Shown: positions 11,651-24,019 of the stretch, piece after piece
Position numbering within the stretch: position 1 is the first letter of the stretch
Layout of the letters: every line of letters starts with the position of its first letter
Assembly: GCA_000442125.1 (NCBI GenBank)
Contig: KE546978.1
Location: forward strand, 1,054,001 to 1,118,000
DNA: 64,000 nucleotides
Source: Opeltia flavorubescens
Taxonomy: Eukaryota > Ascomycota > Lecanoromycetes > Teloschistales > Teloschistaceae
Direction of reading: 5' to 3'
Program-made: the position numbers and the translations under genes
Notes under the pieces: model-generated
The model's database searches: none
Told to the model about the DNA's origin: nothing
What the model saw: the letters and a program-made list of their open reading frames with translations, nothing else

Positions 11651-12273
11651 AGATGGGAATTGTGGGGTGGTGGATTTGTAGGGGAGCTTTGTCTAGTGAT
11701 AGAGAATGAACAAGACGTGATCTTCCAGAACAGAGTCTTGAAACTACAATATTCCATTAAGCCTAAATCCATTCTAAGACTTCCCATGCCTGAGGCTGCA
11801 GGAAATGAGTAGAGAAATTGCTGCCACTGATGATTCTCTTAATTTATAATTTACAATCCATTCACATGCTCAAAGGTCAACTATCACAGCCTACTAATGA
11901 AACCAACATTAGTCTACTAGATGAGCTTGCAGGTTCAAGAACGCCAACAAACATGTACAAGAACATAGTCAATCGTGTGTGAAGTTCATGAAATTACCAG
12001 CAAACCATGGAACAGAGCTATTTATCTACGAAACATAAACACAAAACTATCTTTGAAAGAAACGTATGAATCATCCAGTCAGCTCCTCCTATCCCCGGCA
12101 GTCCGGAAAAAGTAAAAAGAAAGGAAAAAATCACCGGTCAATCGTAAAGCAAGCAAAGCCAAGCAAGAATGAAAAAATAAGGGGAGGGGGGATGAAAACA
12201 ATGCAAAGCACTCCTGCCCAACGACTCCCTGGCGCTAAACCTCCAAACCCGATCAATCCGGTACACCGATAAA
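11651..12273. other. Intergenic region 11651-12273
   Basis: Convergent 3' ends. A purine-rich A/G stretch lies at about 12110-12200. No gene seen. Confidence 0.5.
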
Positions 12274-13002
12274 TCACCCCTGAACATCTGGATCCCTCAC
12301 AACCACCAGATCGCTCCTCCCCCTCTTCTTCAAATTCTCCAGCACCGCCCTCACATTCTTCTCCGTGATCGCCGTCACCTCAGGAAATGGCTTCGGATTC
12401 TTAATAACCAACGCTAGATCCATCTCCCAACGAACTTCCAGGTCTATTGGTTCACCATTATCGGAATTGCCAAGGTGTCCGAGCTGTGATTGAAGATCAA
12501 GTAGGATCTTGAGACGCAGCCAGTCTAAATCCCATTTAGTACTCGCCATCGTGACAATGTGCGTTTGTTGGAAATCAACAACGATGGGAAAGCATGCAGG
12601 ATCGTCCCAAGCGTCGTCGATGTTCCCTGGTTCGTCGTCTTCGGGAGGTAAGTCTGGACTACCAGAGGCGGATACTTCGACTGAATCCTGAGTAGCTCCA
12701 GGAGGTTCATTACTTGCTGCGGAAGATGCTTGAGGATCGTCATTATTCCCCAGGTCCATGGAGGTCAGGTTAAGCGTTGGGGATTCTGATGGCGACTCCT
12801 GAAGTCCCGATTCACTGCTTGATACAGAAGGCTGTTGCGAGCCCTCACCAGCAACCTCCTGTTGGGATTGAAGAAACGGGCTGGGTGAAAGGGCGTTTGT
12901 TGGAGTGGCTGGCGCTACCCTTTCTCGAGCTTGACGTTTGGGTTCGCTATCTGGAACTTCTTCGACACTTTCGTCTCTTTGGCGTTTGAAATGATCTGCC
13001 AT
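12274..13002 (-). CDS. Hypothetical protein, disordered N-terminal half
   Basis: A single-exon frame of 242 codons from the ATG at 13002. The start MADHFKRQRDESVEEVPDSE and the KR patch at about 25 could be a nuclear localisation signal. Residues 30-130 are Ser/Pro/Glu-rich and disordered. Residues 130-242 look folded (CFPIVVDFQQTHIVTMAS, WDLDWLRLKILLDLQSQL, then an alternating strand-helix end). I do not recognise the fold. Ordered codon use and the absence of stops over 729 bases support a real gene. Confidence 0.6.
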   Translation of the reverse strand: MADHFKRQRDESVEEVPDSEPKRQARERVAPATPTNALSPSPFLQSQQEVAGEGSQQPSVSSSESGLQESPSESPTLNLTSMDLGNNDDPQASSAASNEPPGATQDSVEVSASGSPDLPPEDDEPGNIDDAWDDPACFPIVVDFQQTHIVTMASTKWDLDWLRLKILLDLQSQLGHLGNSDNGEPIDLEVRWEMDLALVIKNPKPFPEVTAITEKNVRAVLENLKKRGRSDLVVVRDPDVQG

Positions 13003-14174
13003 CTTGTTCTGCAGTAAGGATTGATCTCGATATCGATTTATCTAGCTTGAAAAGAGGGATAGAAAGCTTCTAATATACAGAGCTCTGTTCGCTGGCTTTG
13101 TATGCGGTAAACAGCTTTCCAAGGAAGATCTTTGAGCTCAAGAAACAACGCTCTGTACATGTCTAACAAAGGCAGGACATGCAAGTTACAAGCTGTTGAA
13201 AGCAGATCTTAGACATCTTTCAACCATGTACGGTGCAACGCATGAAGAACAAACAAATAGAATGTACAAGAAAGGAGTATGATCAGCTGTAGAAAGAGAG
13301 ACAGAAGTAATTACCCGATAAAAAGACCGACAGAAAGAAAGAACTAGCGGAGGGTCAAATGAGAAAAGAGTTGGCTGTAGTTGCCCGATGAAGAATTTGA
13401 TGGAAAAATGAGAATATGCCGAATCTTCAAGAATAAAAGAGCGGTGATACAATCCAAGCGCATGGTCTACATCAATTAATCAAAGGTACTGCTCCTGCAA
13501 AGCATACATGGTCTCTTCAATCGAACACATGCATTCCGGTACTTGTTCACCTTGACTAGATGACCGAACAAGAACCTCTGCAGTATCTTCGATCGGCATA
13601 TTCAGCTCAAAAGATTCTTCCNCATGGCTACAACATAGCATGAAGTTGATCCGAGCTCCGATATTCTGATGAACATAAGAAGCGTGAAGGGCATGTTCAG
13701 CAGCATTAGGTAGCAATCTTCTTTACCGACGGAGGCAGAGAACAAACGTTGGAAAATTCAGTCAAAAAAGTTCGTAGCGAGCGTATACAGAAGGCATACA
13801 TTACTGTCGTGGCTACTCACGCTAGCCGCAATAGGGACTCCATTTGGCTCCAGTGATACATGGCGCACGAAACGGGCCAGGTTAATGCCTGAAGGGTAAT
13901 CAAGATTCTCCGAAGCTCGTTCTCTCAAGATTATGCCTCAAATGTGAGGCTAGAAAACAAGTCAAAGATTGAAACGATAATATATAGACATGCATGCGCG
14001 TTTCGCTATAAACAGAGAGAAAGCAGACTATGAATACATGATACACAACCATACATACACCCATATCCGCGCTCCCTTCTCAGCGAGAACTAATCATATA
14101 TTTCGTGCCCATCATCTCATCGCTCATCCCGCGGAACTCCAAAAATGCACCCGCTCGAAAATGCATGCACCAAA
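13003..14174. other. Intergenic region 13003-14174
   Basis: Between two minus-strand genes. Two short minus-strand frames (13186-13452 and 13480-13716) show no domain. One ambiguous base (N) lies at 13622. Confidence 0.45.
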
Positions 14175-15864
14175 TCATCGCTGTTCTGACCGCGGTGTAG
14201 CATCGGTACTGGGACCTGGCTCCCCGACCCTCACGTCCTCGTTGTTTGACTCTTGCACCACCGGCGTAGGCGTCCCGGGCGGCGCCCAGCTCGTGGGTCT
14301 CGATCTATCTCCACCAAATGCTCGACTGAATCTCGCGCTCAACCTGTTCCTCGTGCCGCCGGTTGCAGGTACTTCCAGGCCATCCTGATGCCTTACAGGC
14401 TCGGTATCCGAGATATTGATGAGTCGTAAATTCCTCAATGCTTCTAACCGCTCCTGGGGCGTGGCTTCCTCCATTCGTCCACGGTTGAGGTAATGATGTA
14501 AGTAGTGCAGCGGTCGAGAACGAGATGAACGGCGACTTTGGTTCGCTTGAGGAGTAGCGGCGAAGGAGGTTAAAGCATCGCTATGGCGGCGAGGTGGTGC
14601 CGTTTCTCCACTTTCATCGTGTGCACCTTCTTCTTCTGCTGTGGTTGGGCGAAGATCAACGCGGCATAAGGGACAGGTACCAGAAACGTTGAGAAGCCAA
14701 GGATCTATGCAATCGGGATGGAACTTATGATTGCATGGGAGTACTCGGACGTCCTGGCCTTTGGCGAAGTCGTCCGTGCAGACAGAACATGCCAGGCCAT
14801 TTTCCGCGTCTGCGATAGGGTTTTCAATCGGTTGGGGGCGAGTTTCTTGGCCTGTGACTTGTTCCATTGTGACGCCATCGGTACCTTCTTGCGTGGCTCT
14901 CCTTTCACCAGCTGGTGCGGCCTCCTGAGCTTGTCCCTGCGTAGACGCCTCAGGTGTTGTATGCGGTACCATTTCAATATCTCTTGATTGATCCCCAGGC
15001 TTGACATTGTCATGATCTCCAAATTTCACAATGGGGATGGTCTCTAGCATAGCTCGAGCAATGCCCTTGGCTCTGCTCTGCCTTGGTCTTCCAATCACAT
15101 TCCTCGGTCCGTACCGTTCCGGATGTCGATGCGCTCTTATGGCACCAACGATGATTATGATCAAGAAGAGAGCGGTGATGAGCCCAGTGATGCTGTACAA
15201 GATAATCATTGCCACAGCCGTGGTGGGCGATTTTCCAAGAATGCCCCCTCCTCCATTGCCATCCGAGTTATCCGGGCTTATCGTAGCGTTCAGCATCATG
15301 GTCGTATTGACCTGCAGTTGGTCGAATATTTGCTTAGACAGAGTAGAGTCCTGCATGGTATATATAGAGGGAACCGGAAGGTTGTTCGGAACGAGGGTGC
15401 AGCTTTTGTTCTGCTTGCTGTAGAGAAGAACACTGATGGGTGGAGGTGAATGATGAATGGCTCGATTGAAGGTTTCCACGGCACCGATATTCCCTGGGTA
15501 TGCGTCTTCGTCGCAGCTGATGTATGCGATGGTATTATCAGGCAAAGACATCACATTGTCGGGATTTGTTGCGCGCAGATTGCCGGTTAGATCGATTTTC
15601 TGCATACAACTTAGTCGCTGAATGAGATTGGAATGAGGAAGTACTGACCGTTACGCTTGAGTGGTCCGTCAAAGGAGCTACTTTGTATGTTTTTTCAGCT
15701 ACGGGGACGTTGAAATTGAGCTCGAAATCATCGCCGGTGTCAGGGGCATTGTTGGTGGCCCGGAGGTCATGTGCATCTAGCACGTCTTGCGCCATAATTG
15801 CAGAAAAAAGAGAGAAACAGCAAATGAGAGCAAGAAGAGGTCGCAAGATTAACAGAGAAGCCAT
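14175..15864 (-). CDS. PA-TM-RING (RING-H2) E3 ubiquitin ligase
   Basis: Model: exon 1 15864..15649, exon 2 15599..14175; 546 residues. The intron (GTCAGT..GCAG, branch GCGACTAAG) is in phase 0. The ATG at 15864 opens a clear signal peptide (LLILRPLLALICCFSLFSAIMA). The lumenal part (to about 195) resembles a protease-associated domain, including IAYISCDEDAYPGN. A strong membrane helix follows (AMIILYSITGLITALFLIIII, about 205-225). The cytosolic RING-H2 at about 343-384 reads CSVCTDDF ... CNHKFHPDCIDPWL ... CPLC, with all eight ligands present. The tail is Ser/Arg-rich and disordered. By homology with RNF13/GRAIL-type proteins it would ubiquitinate targets at endosomal or vacuolar membranes; the substrate is unknown. 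Confidence 0.88.
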
Positions 15865-16982
15865 GGTGTCCGGTTGCAATGCGGGTAGATGGGCTCGGGG
15901 AGAGCGGGTCAGCAGAGAGTGGGAACTGCGAAGCAATGAGATGGTCTTTGCGACCGGTCTGAATGAGTTGAAACAAACATAACAACGAACAATACTTGAA
16001 GATAGAACAATCGCCACCAGGGAAGTGCTGATATCTTGAATGACGACGAGGTCGCTGATTTTGGGGCTGTGACGCTGTGACTGAAGCGGGAGAGTCGGAT
16101 GTTCAAATTCCCGACATTTGTCGATCAATCGTATCGATCTTCCGATTGCCGTATTCGCTCTCCAGCTGATTCCGTATGACCACAGACGCGATGATATGGA
16201 TTTGGACGAGAACGACAACAATAGTTGAATAAGCCCTTCAAGGAAAGATTACAGCATTTGCATTGACCACCATGTCGCTGGCGCTTGGCTAAACAATGCT
16301 GAGACATGTCGAAAGCCCCTGGCTTAGGTAAGACGAGCTCAATATAGTCTGTTGAGATGATGCCATAATCGATGCATTCCTCTCTAAAGAGAAATTGTGT
16401 GTACACGGGAAAATTATCTGTAGCATCACAGAGATATGTGTCACAGCATCCGCTCTCGACCGTGATGCTAGCAGCCGATGAAATGCCTACTGCATGCACC
16501 CGATACGTCGAGTTCATCCAACCCAATATCAACGTCTTAGGAGGCATGGAGAATTCGAAAGTTGCTTGAAGCTCAATACCCGGGCCAGACGGAAGCCTGC
16601 AAGTACCCAGCTATCCTTCCTTGCCTAGGTCTAATTGTGAAATTATTGTTGGATATTCAAATTTGTTTTCCAACTCCAGAGGCCAAATGCTTCTCAAGGG
16701 GTCTCTTGCGAGCATTGCCTGAGCCCTGCCATGAAAATTTACCAGAATGATCATACTTCAGACATTTACTCGTGACCTCAGTGATTCACTGCCGAATCAA
16801 AATCAACAATGTGCCTCATCTACAATAGGATCAGAAGTATCCAACAATTCTGCACAAATGATCAATATATCACTACATCTTCTTTCATTTCTACTCGCAC
16901 TATTTCCATCCTCATCTTTAATTCGCTGTACTATACACGGCCGTACATGGACCACGATATTTATTGATAACATCATCAAATC
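15865..16982. other. Divergent intergenic region 15865-16982
   Basis: Promoter space for the RING gene (left) and the secreted Cys-rich gene (right). A minus-strand frame at 16125-16547 (140 codons, several Cys) has no signal peptide or known motif and I do not call it a gene. Confidence 0.45.
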
Positions 16983-18482
16983 ATGGAACTCCATCTGGTT
17001 ATCACCGTTCTGTGTCATCTCGCTTTCGCTCTCATAGCGAGCGCAAAGAACTTCACCCGTCATTTTCACGGCGGCCGTGTATTCAATTCGTCGGTTTCAA
17101 TGAATGTATCTTTCAGTGGGGCTCTTTTGCCTGCATATCACCGCAATACCACAGCTGGAGCAGCATGGGTTATCCCCGCCAGCCCTTTTGATCTTGGAGC
17201 TCGCTCTATGACCTGTGAATGTTTTGACCCTGATGGTAAGTAAACAAAATGAATGAGAGTTTCAATCATATCTTCATGTCTAACCAACTCCGAAATACGG
17301 CCATGACTAACCACAAATCCCTGTAGAAACTTGCTGCATGCCCTCATCAACTGACATTGCCCCGTTCTGTCTACCAAAGGACGCAACATGCTGTGGCGAC
17401 ACTCTGTGCGAAGCAGGGGAAATATGTTGTGGAAACTATTGCTGCTATTCGGTAAGTCCTTATTCTGTTCTTGTGTGTCCACAGCTCTAATTGAAATGTG
17501 CCAGGATACGACCTGCTCCTCCGATTTGAGTATCTTCGGCTGTTGTCCCCAGGGGCAGACTTGCGACACTCAAAACCCCGCAACCTGCCTCGATAATACA
17601 TCACCAAAGCGCAATGGTCATTCCTCGCCACCTAGCAATTGCTGCCCATCGAGCCTTCCCCACTGCCGTTCCTTCGGAGCCCAAGGCTATGGCTGTTTCG
17701 ATACACCAGAGACTTCAAGCTCCAGCAGCGCCCCTACAAGCACCAGCATTGATAGTGTCATCAACGCTCCCGAACCTCTTCCAAACACAGCAGATAGATA
17801 CGAATACAGCGGCACAACCACCCTCGTTGAAACCATCAGTGTGAAATACCTCTCTTCCGGCGCGCTGTCTTTACTATTCCCAGAGCCGATGACTTCAAAT
17901 CCTGCAGAATGGTCAATTTCAACAACCTACGTATTCAGCTTTCCCTCGACAATCTTCGATGTAGCCTCTGCCTCAACAACCACCATATGCACCTCCACGA
18001 CTACGAGCAGCAAGAAATCTCATACCACCACTACTACTACCAGCAAATCATCATCTTCCTCCACCAAACACCCCACATCATCCACAACAATAGCAACAAA
18101 AAGCACCAGCCACTCAACCCCCCTATGCTGGGACCCAATGGTGCAAACCCCTCTCCCCTGCTCCCCCGCTTCTTCCTCATCAACCACCCCTCCCTACCCG
18201 ATAGCAACAACGCTCCATTCCTCCGCCTCCTCCACACACTCAAAGAGCCTAATAACCTATACCATCATTATTGGCGTAATATGCCTAGCACTACTCTTCC
18301 ACCTCGACTTCCCCGAAAAGTGGATCGTGATGGCGTTTTGGTGTGTCAGTCAAATAGCAATATACGCTATTGTTTTGACCAAGGCGTGGCAAGCGTTGGA
18401 TGAGTATAGTGAGAAGAGGAATAATGATCCGGATGATGGAGATGAGGAAAAGGCGTTGCGGGAGGAATTGAGTTTCTGGTAA
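16983..18482 (+). CDS. Secreted cysteine-rich, Ser/Thr-rich membrane-anchored protein
   Basis: Model: exons 16983..17235, 17327..17451, 17505..18482; 451 residues. The N-terminus MELHLVITVLCHLAFALIAS is a signal peptide. Residues about 75-185 are packed with cysteine (CECF, ETCCMP, CCGDTLCEAGEICCGNYCC, CSSDLSIFGCCPQGQTC, SNCCPS), spaced like small disulfide-knot or chitin-binding-like folds, though I cannot match a named family. A long Ser/Thr stalk follows (KSHTTTTTTSK and similar), fit for O-mannosylation. It ends in two hydrophobic stretches (ITYTIIIGVICLALLF and WIVMAFWCVSQIAIYAIVL) and an acidic tail. The likely place is the cell surface or wall. Intron 2 uses the CCAG at 17501-17504; the nearer CACAG would cause an immediate stop. 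Confidence 0.75.
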
Positions 18483-18854
18483 CGGTCGGTAGGGAGCCAG
18501 CTCAAGCGGAATACATACCAGGCGGGGGGNTTTCTTCAAGTGTAATTTTTCCACTCAATTCAGACGCAAGCACAATTCAAATTCAATGTACTGTAATACG
18601 ATTCATCGATTCATTAAAGACGAAAGAACGATCCTCGTTTTTGATTCCGAATGCTTAATTATCGAAATATCGATGCAATGGAAGCCAATATCGATGCCAA
18701 CTTTTAACCATATCAGATAACCTACAGATCCAGTCTGTTCCGCAAAGCCATTCAAATTCACAGCTCTAAATGCCTGATTGCTATGCTACTAATCCATTAT
18801 GTCGTTTTTCACATATCAGAAATCACTTTTCTGCTTCATTGGTTCCCCAGTAAC
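18483..18854. other. Intergenic region 18483-18854
   Basis: Convergent 3' ends, AT-rich. A G-run followed by an ambiguous base sits at 18523-18530. Nothing else seen. Confidence 0.5.
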
Positions 18855-21800
18855 TCAAGACTCCCTCCTCCCAAGTTCATCCCTCTCCCTCGCCTCCCTC
18901 GCAAACGCATTCCCACTCCCCTGCACCGGTCTCCTCGCCTGCATCGGCACCTGGCCCTGCATATTCTGCAAACTCTGCTGACTCCTCAACGCCTGGACGG
19001 AGTAAGGATTCGTGATACCCGACGGGCTATGAGAGCGAACTTCCGTCATTGGAGATGTGGGACTTTGTAACGAAGGTTGCTGCGGCCGATACTGCAATTG
19101 TGGAGCGTCGAACTGGAGAGGTGGGAGTTGAGAGCTCGTTGTTCGGGGTGGGAATGGCTGGTATTGAGGTCCTGTTCCGGATGGAGGGGCTGGGAAAGTA
19201 GGAGGAACGGAAGAGGGCGTCGAATTGGTGGAAATCATTGATGGCGGAGCGGCTGAGGAAGAGGGTACGTTTTCACTGATAGATGGTGGGACTTTTGCAG
19301 GGCTGATGTTCGACGCTGCTTTCCGTTTCCCTCGTGTTGATTGGCGTCGGAGCATACCGCGGACTTCTTCAATGTCACTGCTGCGGCGGGAGTCACTTGA
19401 TATCCGGGTGTCGGCGGGATGGTCGATTTCCAGATCCGGGACATCGCGTGCTGTATCCGCTGCTGGATGTCGACTGTTGAGGTCGTTCAGCGCACCCGTC
19501 TCACTGAGTGGAGGAAGGCGGTAGCGCAGTGGCGGTGGAGTGGCCGGATCTGCGGGATTGGGAATGTCCGTAGCAGAGGAGACGGCAGTGTCTGGAGCTG
19601 GTTCAGGTTTTTTGCTAGGTACAAGTCGTTTCTCTTCTTTTGTCTTAGCATAGGCATCTCTGGCCGCAGCAGCCTGCTCGTCAGAGACAGTGACCGAGTA
19701 TGTTGGCTTGTCACTGCTACCAAGTGCAGCATCACCGCCACCTGGAGCATAAATTGGGATCTTGCGAAGAGCAAGAACCAGCGCACACATGAATTTCGAA
19801 CGACGAGCCGCTCGAACAGTTTCGTTGGCCCAGTTGGATTTGTGTCTAATTTCAACCTTCAGTTCGAGTTTGTTCATCTCAGCAATGCCAGTAACCTCAA
19901 CTTCAACGTCTGGCTGGAAGTCTCTTGAATTATCCTTGTCGCGTACAAAGTTTTGGATTTCAGTTTTGAGAAGCTGAATGTCTTCGAGTGTCGTATCAAA
20001 ATGAACGTAAAGGAGTAGTTGTTCCTTCATCGCGTTTGATCTGGAAACATTTTGAATCCATTGGGTGTTGAGCACCACGTTCGGAGTTTGTGTCATTTTT
20101 CCGGTATTGACCTTTTTGAATACAGTAAATAGCAGAGAGATGTGCTCTACAACGAGCTGTTCTTCTCCAATGTCGACCCGATCGAGTACATCATACGGAT
20201 GTTTGACGAATATGAATATGCATGAGCCCAAGACCTCCTGGGCTGTTGTTGCGAAAACAAAGGATAACGAGAGTAAGGCGGTACCAGCCGTCGCTAAGGT
20301 GGTCGTAAAGGAGCTGTTCAAAAATGCAACTTCAGATCACATTAGCATCGTCCTGCTGTGGTGGGAAGCAAGACATACCAAATACGAAGATGCACATGAT
20401 AAAGACGATGGTACAGAGCAAACCATCCAATACGTTGATAGCTTGATCAACATCATGCAAGCTGTTGGCGATTGAATGACGCTCTCGACCAAACCCGCAA
20501 ACGGTCAGTATCATTTCGTCAAGACTGACGTCTCCATTTCCATCTCTATCGAGGGCGGCAAAGCATTCCTCAGCCTCCACTCGGTGCTCATCTCCAAGAA
20601 CCTCGACAATATCTTCTTCGTATAATGCCTCCTTGCCTTCAACCACGAAACTCATCCACAACCGTTTCGCTAGCGCTTCTGAAGATCTATTCTTCTCAAG
20701 AGCTTCGACGACGACGGAATGAGCGGCGCCAGGGTTGAAGACTTGTTTCCCGGTAACCTCATGAGCAATATTACCAAAAACAGAAGTGACCTTGTCACCG
20801 AAACGTCCAACATTGTGCAGCAATCTCATTGGCGTGGCAGATCCTGAGCGATTGTGACCACTTCCTTTCTTGCTGTCACTCAGGTCAAGGGAGTCATTGA
20901 TAATGTAGTCTTCCTCCGCAAACTCATTGCAGTATGCGGGGAATAATGCTCTTGAGGCATCATAGAGAAGGCTGAGAAGATATACGTTGTGCTTTGACGT
21001 TTTAATCTTTGAGTTGAATTGTTTCCGATGGTATCCGATTGATATCAACTGAACAATCAGCTTCTCGATCAGAAGTAATAAGGAAGCCACCAAGAGGGCG
21101 GCAAGGATTTTATTGACGATCGACTCCCAATGCTGGATTTGTGTACCATTGTTCGTCTTCGGGTCAAAAGCTGATGCCAGACTGTTGAGAGCGCCCGATG
21201 TAATAGATGCAGCCGGTGCTGAAGCCGTCGTAGTAGCTGCAGCTGCTTTCGCGATGGCCGCTTGCTGGCTACGTTGGGTAGGATTGTGGGTCATGATAGG
21301 GATGAAAGTAGCGAGCGATGCCAGGGCCCATCCGACAAGTGACAACGGGATCTCCAATGCTTTCAAGACCAGCATGTACTTTCTGGTGCCGGAGCTGACA
21401 ATACCGCACAGGAACTGGAAGACATAGGGAAGAGTCTTTGCAAAAAGCTTGGAGACCCACAGACTCAGCCATACAATTTCCAGCCAGGAGAAGAACCAGA
21501 CGATACGAACTCCGCCCAGGGATGCGTTTTGCTTTGCAGTTGCTCCGATGATGATTGGGATCGCAATGGCCAGAGCTAAAGGGAGGACGTAGACGAAGTA
21601 CCGCGTAATGATTGAGAATTTCAATATCCTGTCGTAAATCTTTCCCATTTGAGTCAGCGTATCCTCTTCACCATCATCGCTTGTCCGACTTCTTCCATTG
21701 TCTTTGAGTTTCCGTCGTCGACCAGCCGGGTACCGTCTTCCAAGTTGGCCTTTCTCATTGTTTTGAGGGTCAGGAAATGACTGTTGACGGCCATAACCAT

Positions 21801-21954
21801 TTGGAGAGTTGCTATTAATCTTTCGCGCGCCAGTTTTAGTAGTCACAGTTGTCAAAGGTATGTCAATGGTAGCATCCCTAGGATTGGCCATGGCGGAGGA
21901 GCTGTAATTGGGAAGTTGCTGGAATCCTTCTCTTGAAAACCGTTTCTGTGACAT
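18855..21954 (-). CDS. MscS-type mechanosensitive channel with EF-hand
   Basis: Model: exon 1 21954..20379, exon 2 20329..18855; 1016 residues. The 49-nt intron (GTATGT, branch GCTAAT, acceptor GAAG) restores FVFVAFLNSSFTTTLATAG, the conserved pore-lining entry of the family. Several membrane helices lie at about 110-300. An EF-hand loop DRDGNGDVSLDE is at 469-480. The MscS pore helix and beta domain follow (TAGTALLSLSFVFATTAQEV, FIFVKHPYDVLDRV, VEHISLLFTVF). The last 350 residues are Pro/Ser-rich and disordered. It resembles fission yeast Msy1/Msy2, endoplasmic-reticulum channels that tune Ca2+ on hypo-osmotic shock. The EF-hand suggests Ca2+ feedback on gating; that part is inferred. Confidence 0.9.
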
Positions 21955-22856
21955 TGAGGAAGTGATGTACCGGAAAGTTGTTGTAGATCGATTGGTGATA
22001 GGCGTCGATAAATCAACTGGCTATCAATGAAAAAAGGTGGTAAGGAATGCAGTTGGCACAGCCAGCCGAGAAAATGGAAGGTAACGACAGTACAAATGGC
22101 CGTAGATTCCTCAGCTGAAGTTCAGGATCCGAGGGCCATGTGGAGTCACTATGGACAAAGATGCAAAAGACAGATGGCAAAAAGGAAAAAAGGAGAGTGG
22201 CGGGATGTGTGGGGTTGAGGCACGTCTGGACTGTTGGAAATATTGGTGAAAATAGCAAATACCAGCATGCCAAGCCAAAGCCCGTTCAGGGGCAAAGGCT
22301 CTGGTGGGGCAGACACTCCTTGGCAGGGGAAGCTCGCCTGAAACACGTTGGTCGCGTGTGTCAGCTCGGGAAAGGCGTTCTCTATAGACAAGCCACCACA
22401 TGGTCACATCTTATCAAATTCTACATCCCTCTGGTCACACAAAGTCTTCCGTGCAGCTGAGATTCCTATTGACATCGTAAGTGAATTCATCAGATAATAT
22501 GTTGAGTGTACAACTCATTTGTTGGCTCTTCACTACATGATGATGTCTTCTCTTAGGATTAATGCTCCCTCACGGAAAAGACTTCCTAGATGTTCACGCT
22601 CTGCTTCCAAAGGTAACGAAAATAACCCTCAGTCATATCTATGTCATAAGCCCTTGAGTTTGTACTTCATCTAGAGATCGGGACCTGGATCAAGCTTTGA
22701 CCGCCATTTCCTTTTAACCGCTCCTACGTACTCCTACTCGGCGTTTGCAGAGACCGACATGTGCGATTTCATCATAGATATCGCCCGGAATACCACGCCT
22801 GCATCTTGATCTAAATTTTACGTCAACTTTCTAAAGTTGTCCATCTTATCTCGATA
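21955..22856. other. Divergent promoter region 21955-22856
   Basis: 0.9 kb between the head-to-head MscS and steroid-reductase-like genes. No gene, repeat or RNA seen. Confidence 0.5.
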
Positions 22857-23722
22857 ATGAACGAGAAACCGGAACCCAAGGAATGGAGCCTGGCCTCGCG
22901 GGAGAAGCGGCCATCTCCCTTCGGCAGTACAATCTTCGTTGGGCTTCGTGCAGCTGATGTTTTTCTTCAATATAGCCTCCTCCATCGAGGATGGGCGAAT
23001 AATGCTATCAATACCCTTGGTGGAAATACTGTACCGACTATTGGAAATGGGCCTCTAGGCCTGACTCCATATGGACTGATCCTGACCTCACTTGCAGTCG
23101 GCTCAAGCATCAAGCACATCATCTGGCAATTGTTTATTTCCGAGCAGGAAATGCAACCGGGAGCTGCAATTACCATCTGTGCCGACAACACCGGGTTCAA
23201 CACGTTGAATACTCTCCTGTCCGCTTGGGCATTTTGCTCCACGGCCCCAGAGAGCCCCCCGCCTTCTGCTTCTATTAGTGATGTTTTGCTCTCGTCACCA
23301 TCACTATCGGCCGGTGTGGCTCTATTCAGCTTGGGTATTGTGACAGAAACGTTTGCCGAGTTCCAGCGCAAGCGGTTCAAATCAAAGCCCGAAAACAAGG
23401 GTAAGCCGTACGGTGGAGGCTTGTGGTCCCTTGCAACGCACATCAATTATGGAGGATATACCATTTGGAGGGCTGGGTACGCATTGGCCGCAGCTGGGCC
23501 AGTATACGGGTTGATTGCCGGGGCTATCTTCTTCTACGATTTCACCCATAGAGCTATACCAGTACTTGATCGATATTGCATTGAAAGGGTACGTCATCTC
23601 TTTAATTTCACCATGTCGAGATATGTAGCTCTAACTTTGACTATTTCGTTACATAGTACGGAGATGCTTGGTTGAAGATCAGTCAAGAAACACCATATCA
23701 GCTCCTACCCTTTATTTACTGA
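22857..23722 (+). CDS. DUF1295 / steroid-5-alpha-reductase-like membrane protein
   Basis: Model: exon 1 22857..23588, exon 2 23657..23722; 265 residues. The donor GTACGT and acceptor CATAG join to IERYGDAWLKISQETPYQLLPFIY, the usual end of DUF1295 proteins. There are about five hydrophobic helices, from GLILTSLAVG to VYGLIAGAIFFYDF. The motif GLWSLATHINYGGYTIWRAGYAL matches the family's conserved 'G-L-W..S-RHPNYFGE' helix, but with HINYGG in place of RHPNYFG. The superfamily includes NADPH-dependent sterol and fatty-acyl double-bond reductases; the substrate here is unknown. Size is normal for fungal members. Confidence 0.8.
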
Positions 23723-24019
23723 AGAAGTTTGAGTTCTTCCTTAAGAAGAAGGCAGACAGTGATGATAGCATTAGACTCTGATATTTCCAAGAAGAATAGA
23801 ATTGATAACTCAAATTGCTATATATCTGCATTCAAGTCGATGTGCATTGATTAATGTGCTATAGCAGCCAGGATCGTTTCGTCGAACTAGAAGTACAAGT
23901 TCCCCGTAATCCACAATTTGATAGAACAACCTTCAATGACGTCACCGAACGCCAAGCCTTCTATCAAATATCCAAACTCACCCAAATCAACCCAGTAAAT
24001 TCCACAGCTCAAACCAACA

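Noticed and set aside
16125-16547. Minus-strand frame of 140 codons with several cysteines
   Set aside because: No signal peptide, no family match, and it lies in a divergent promoter region.
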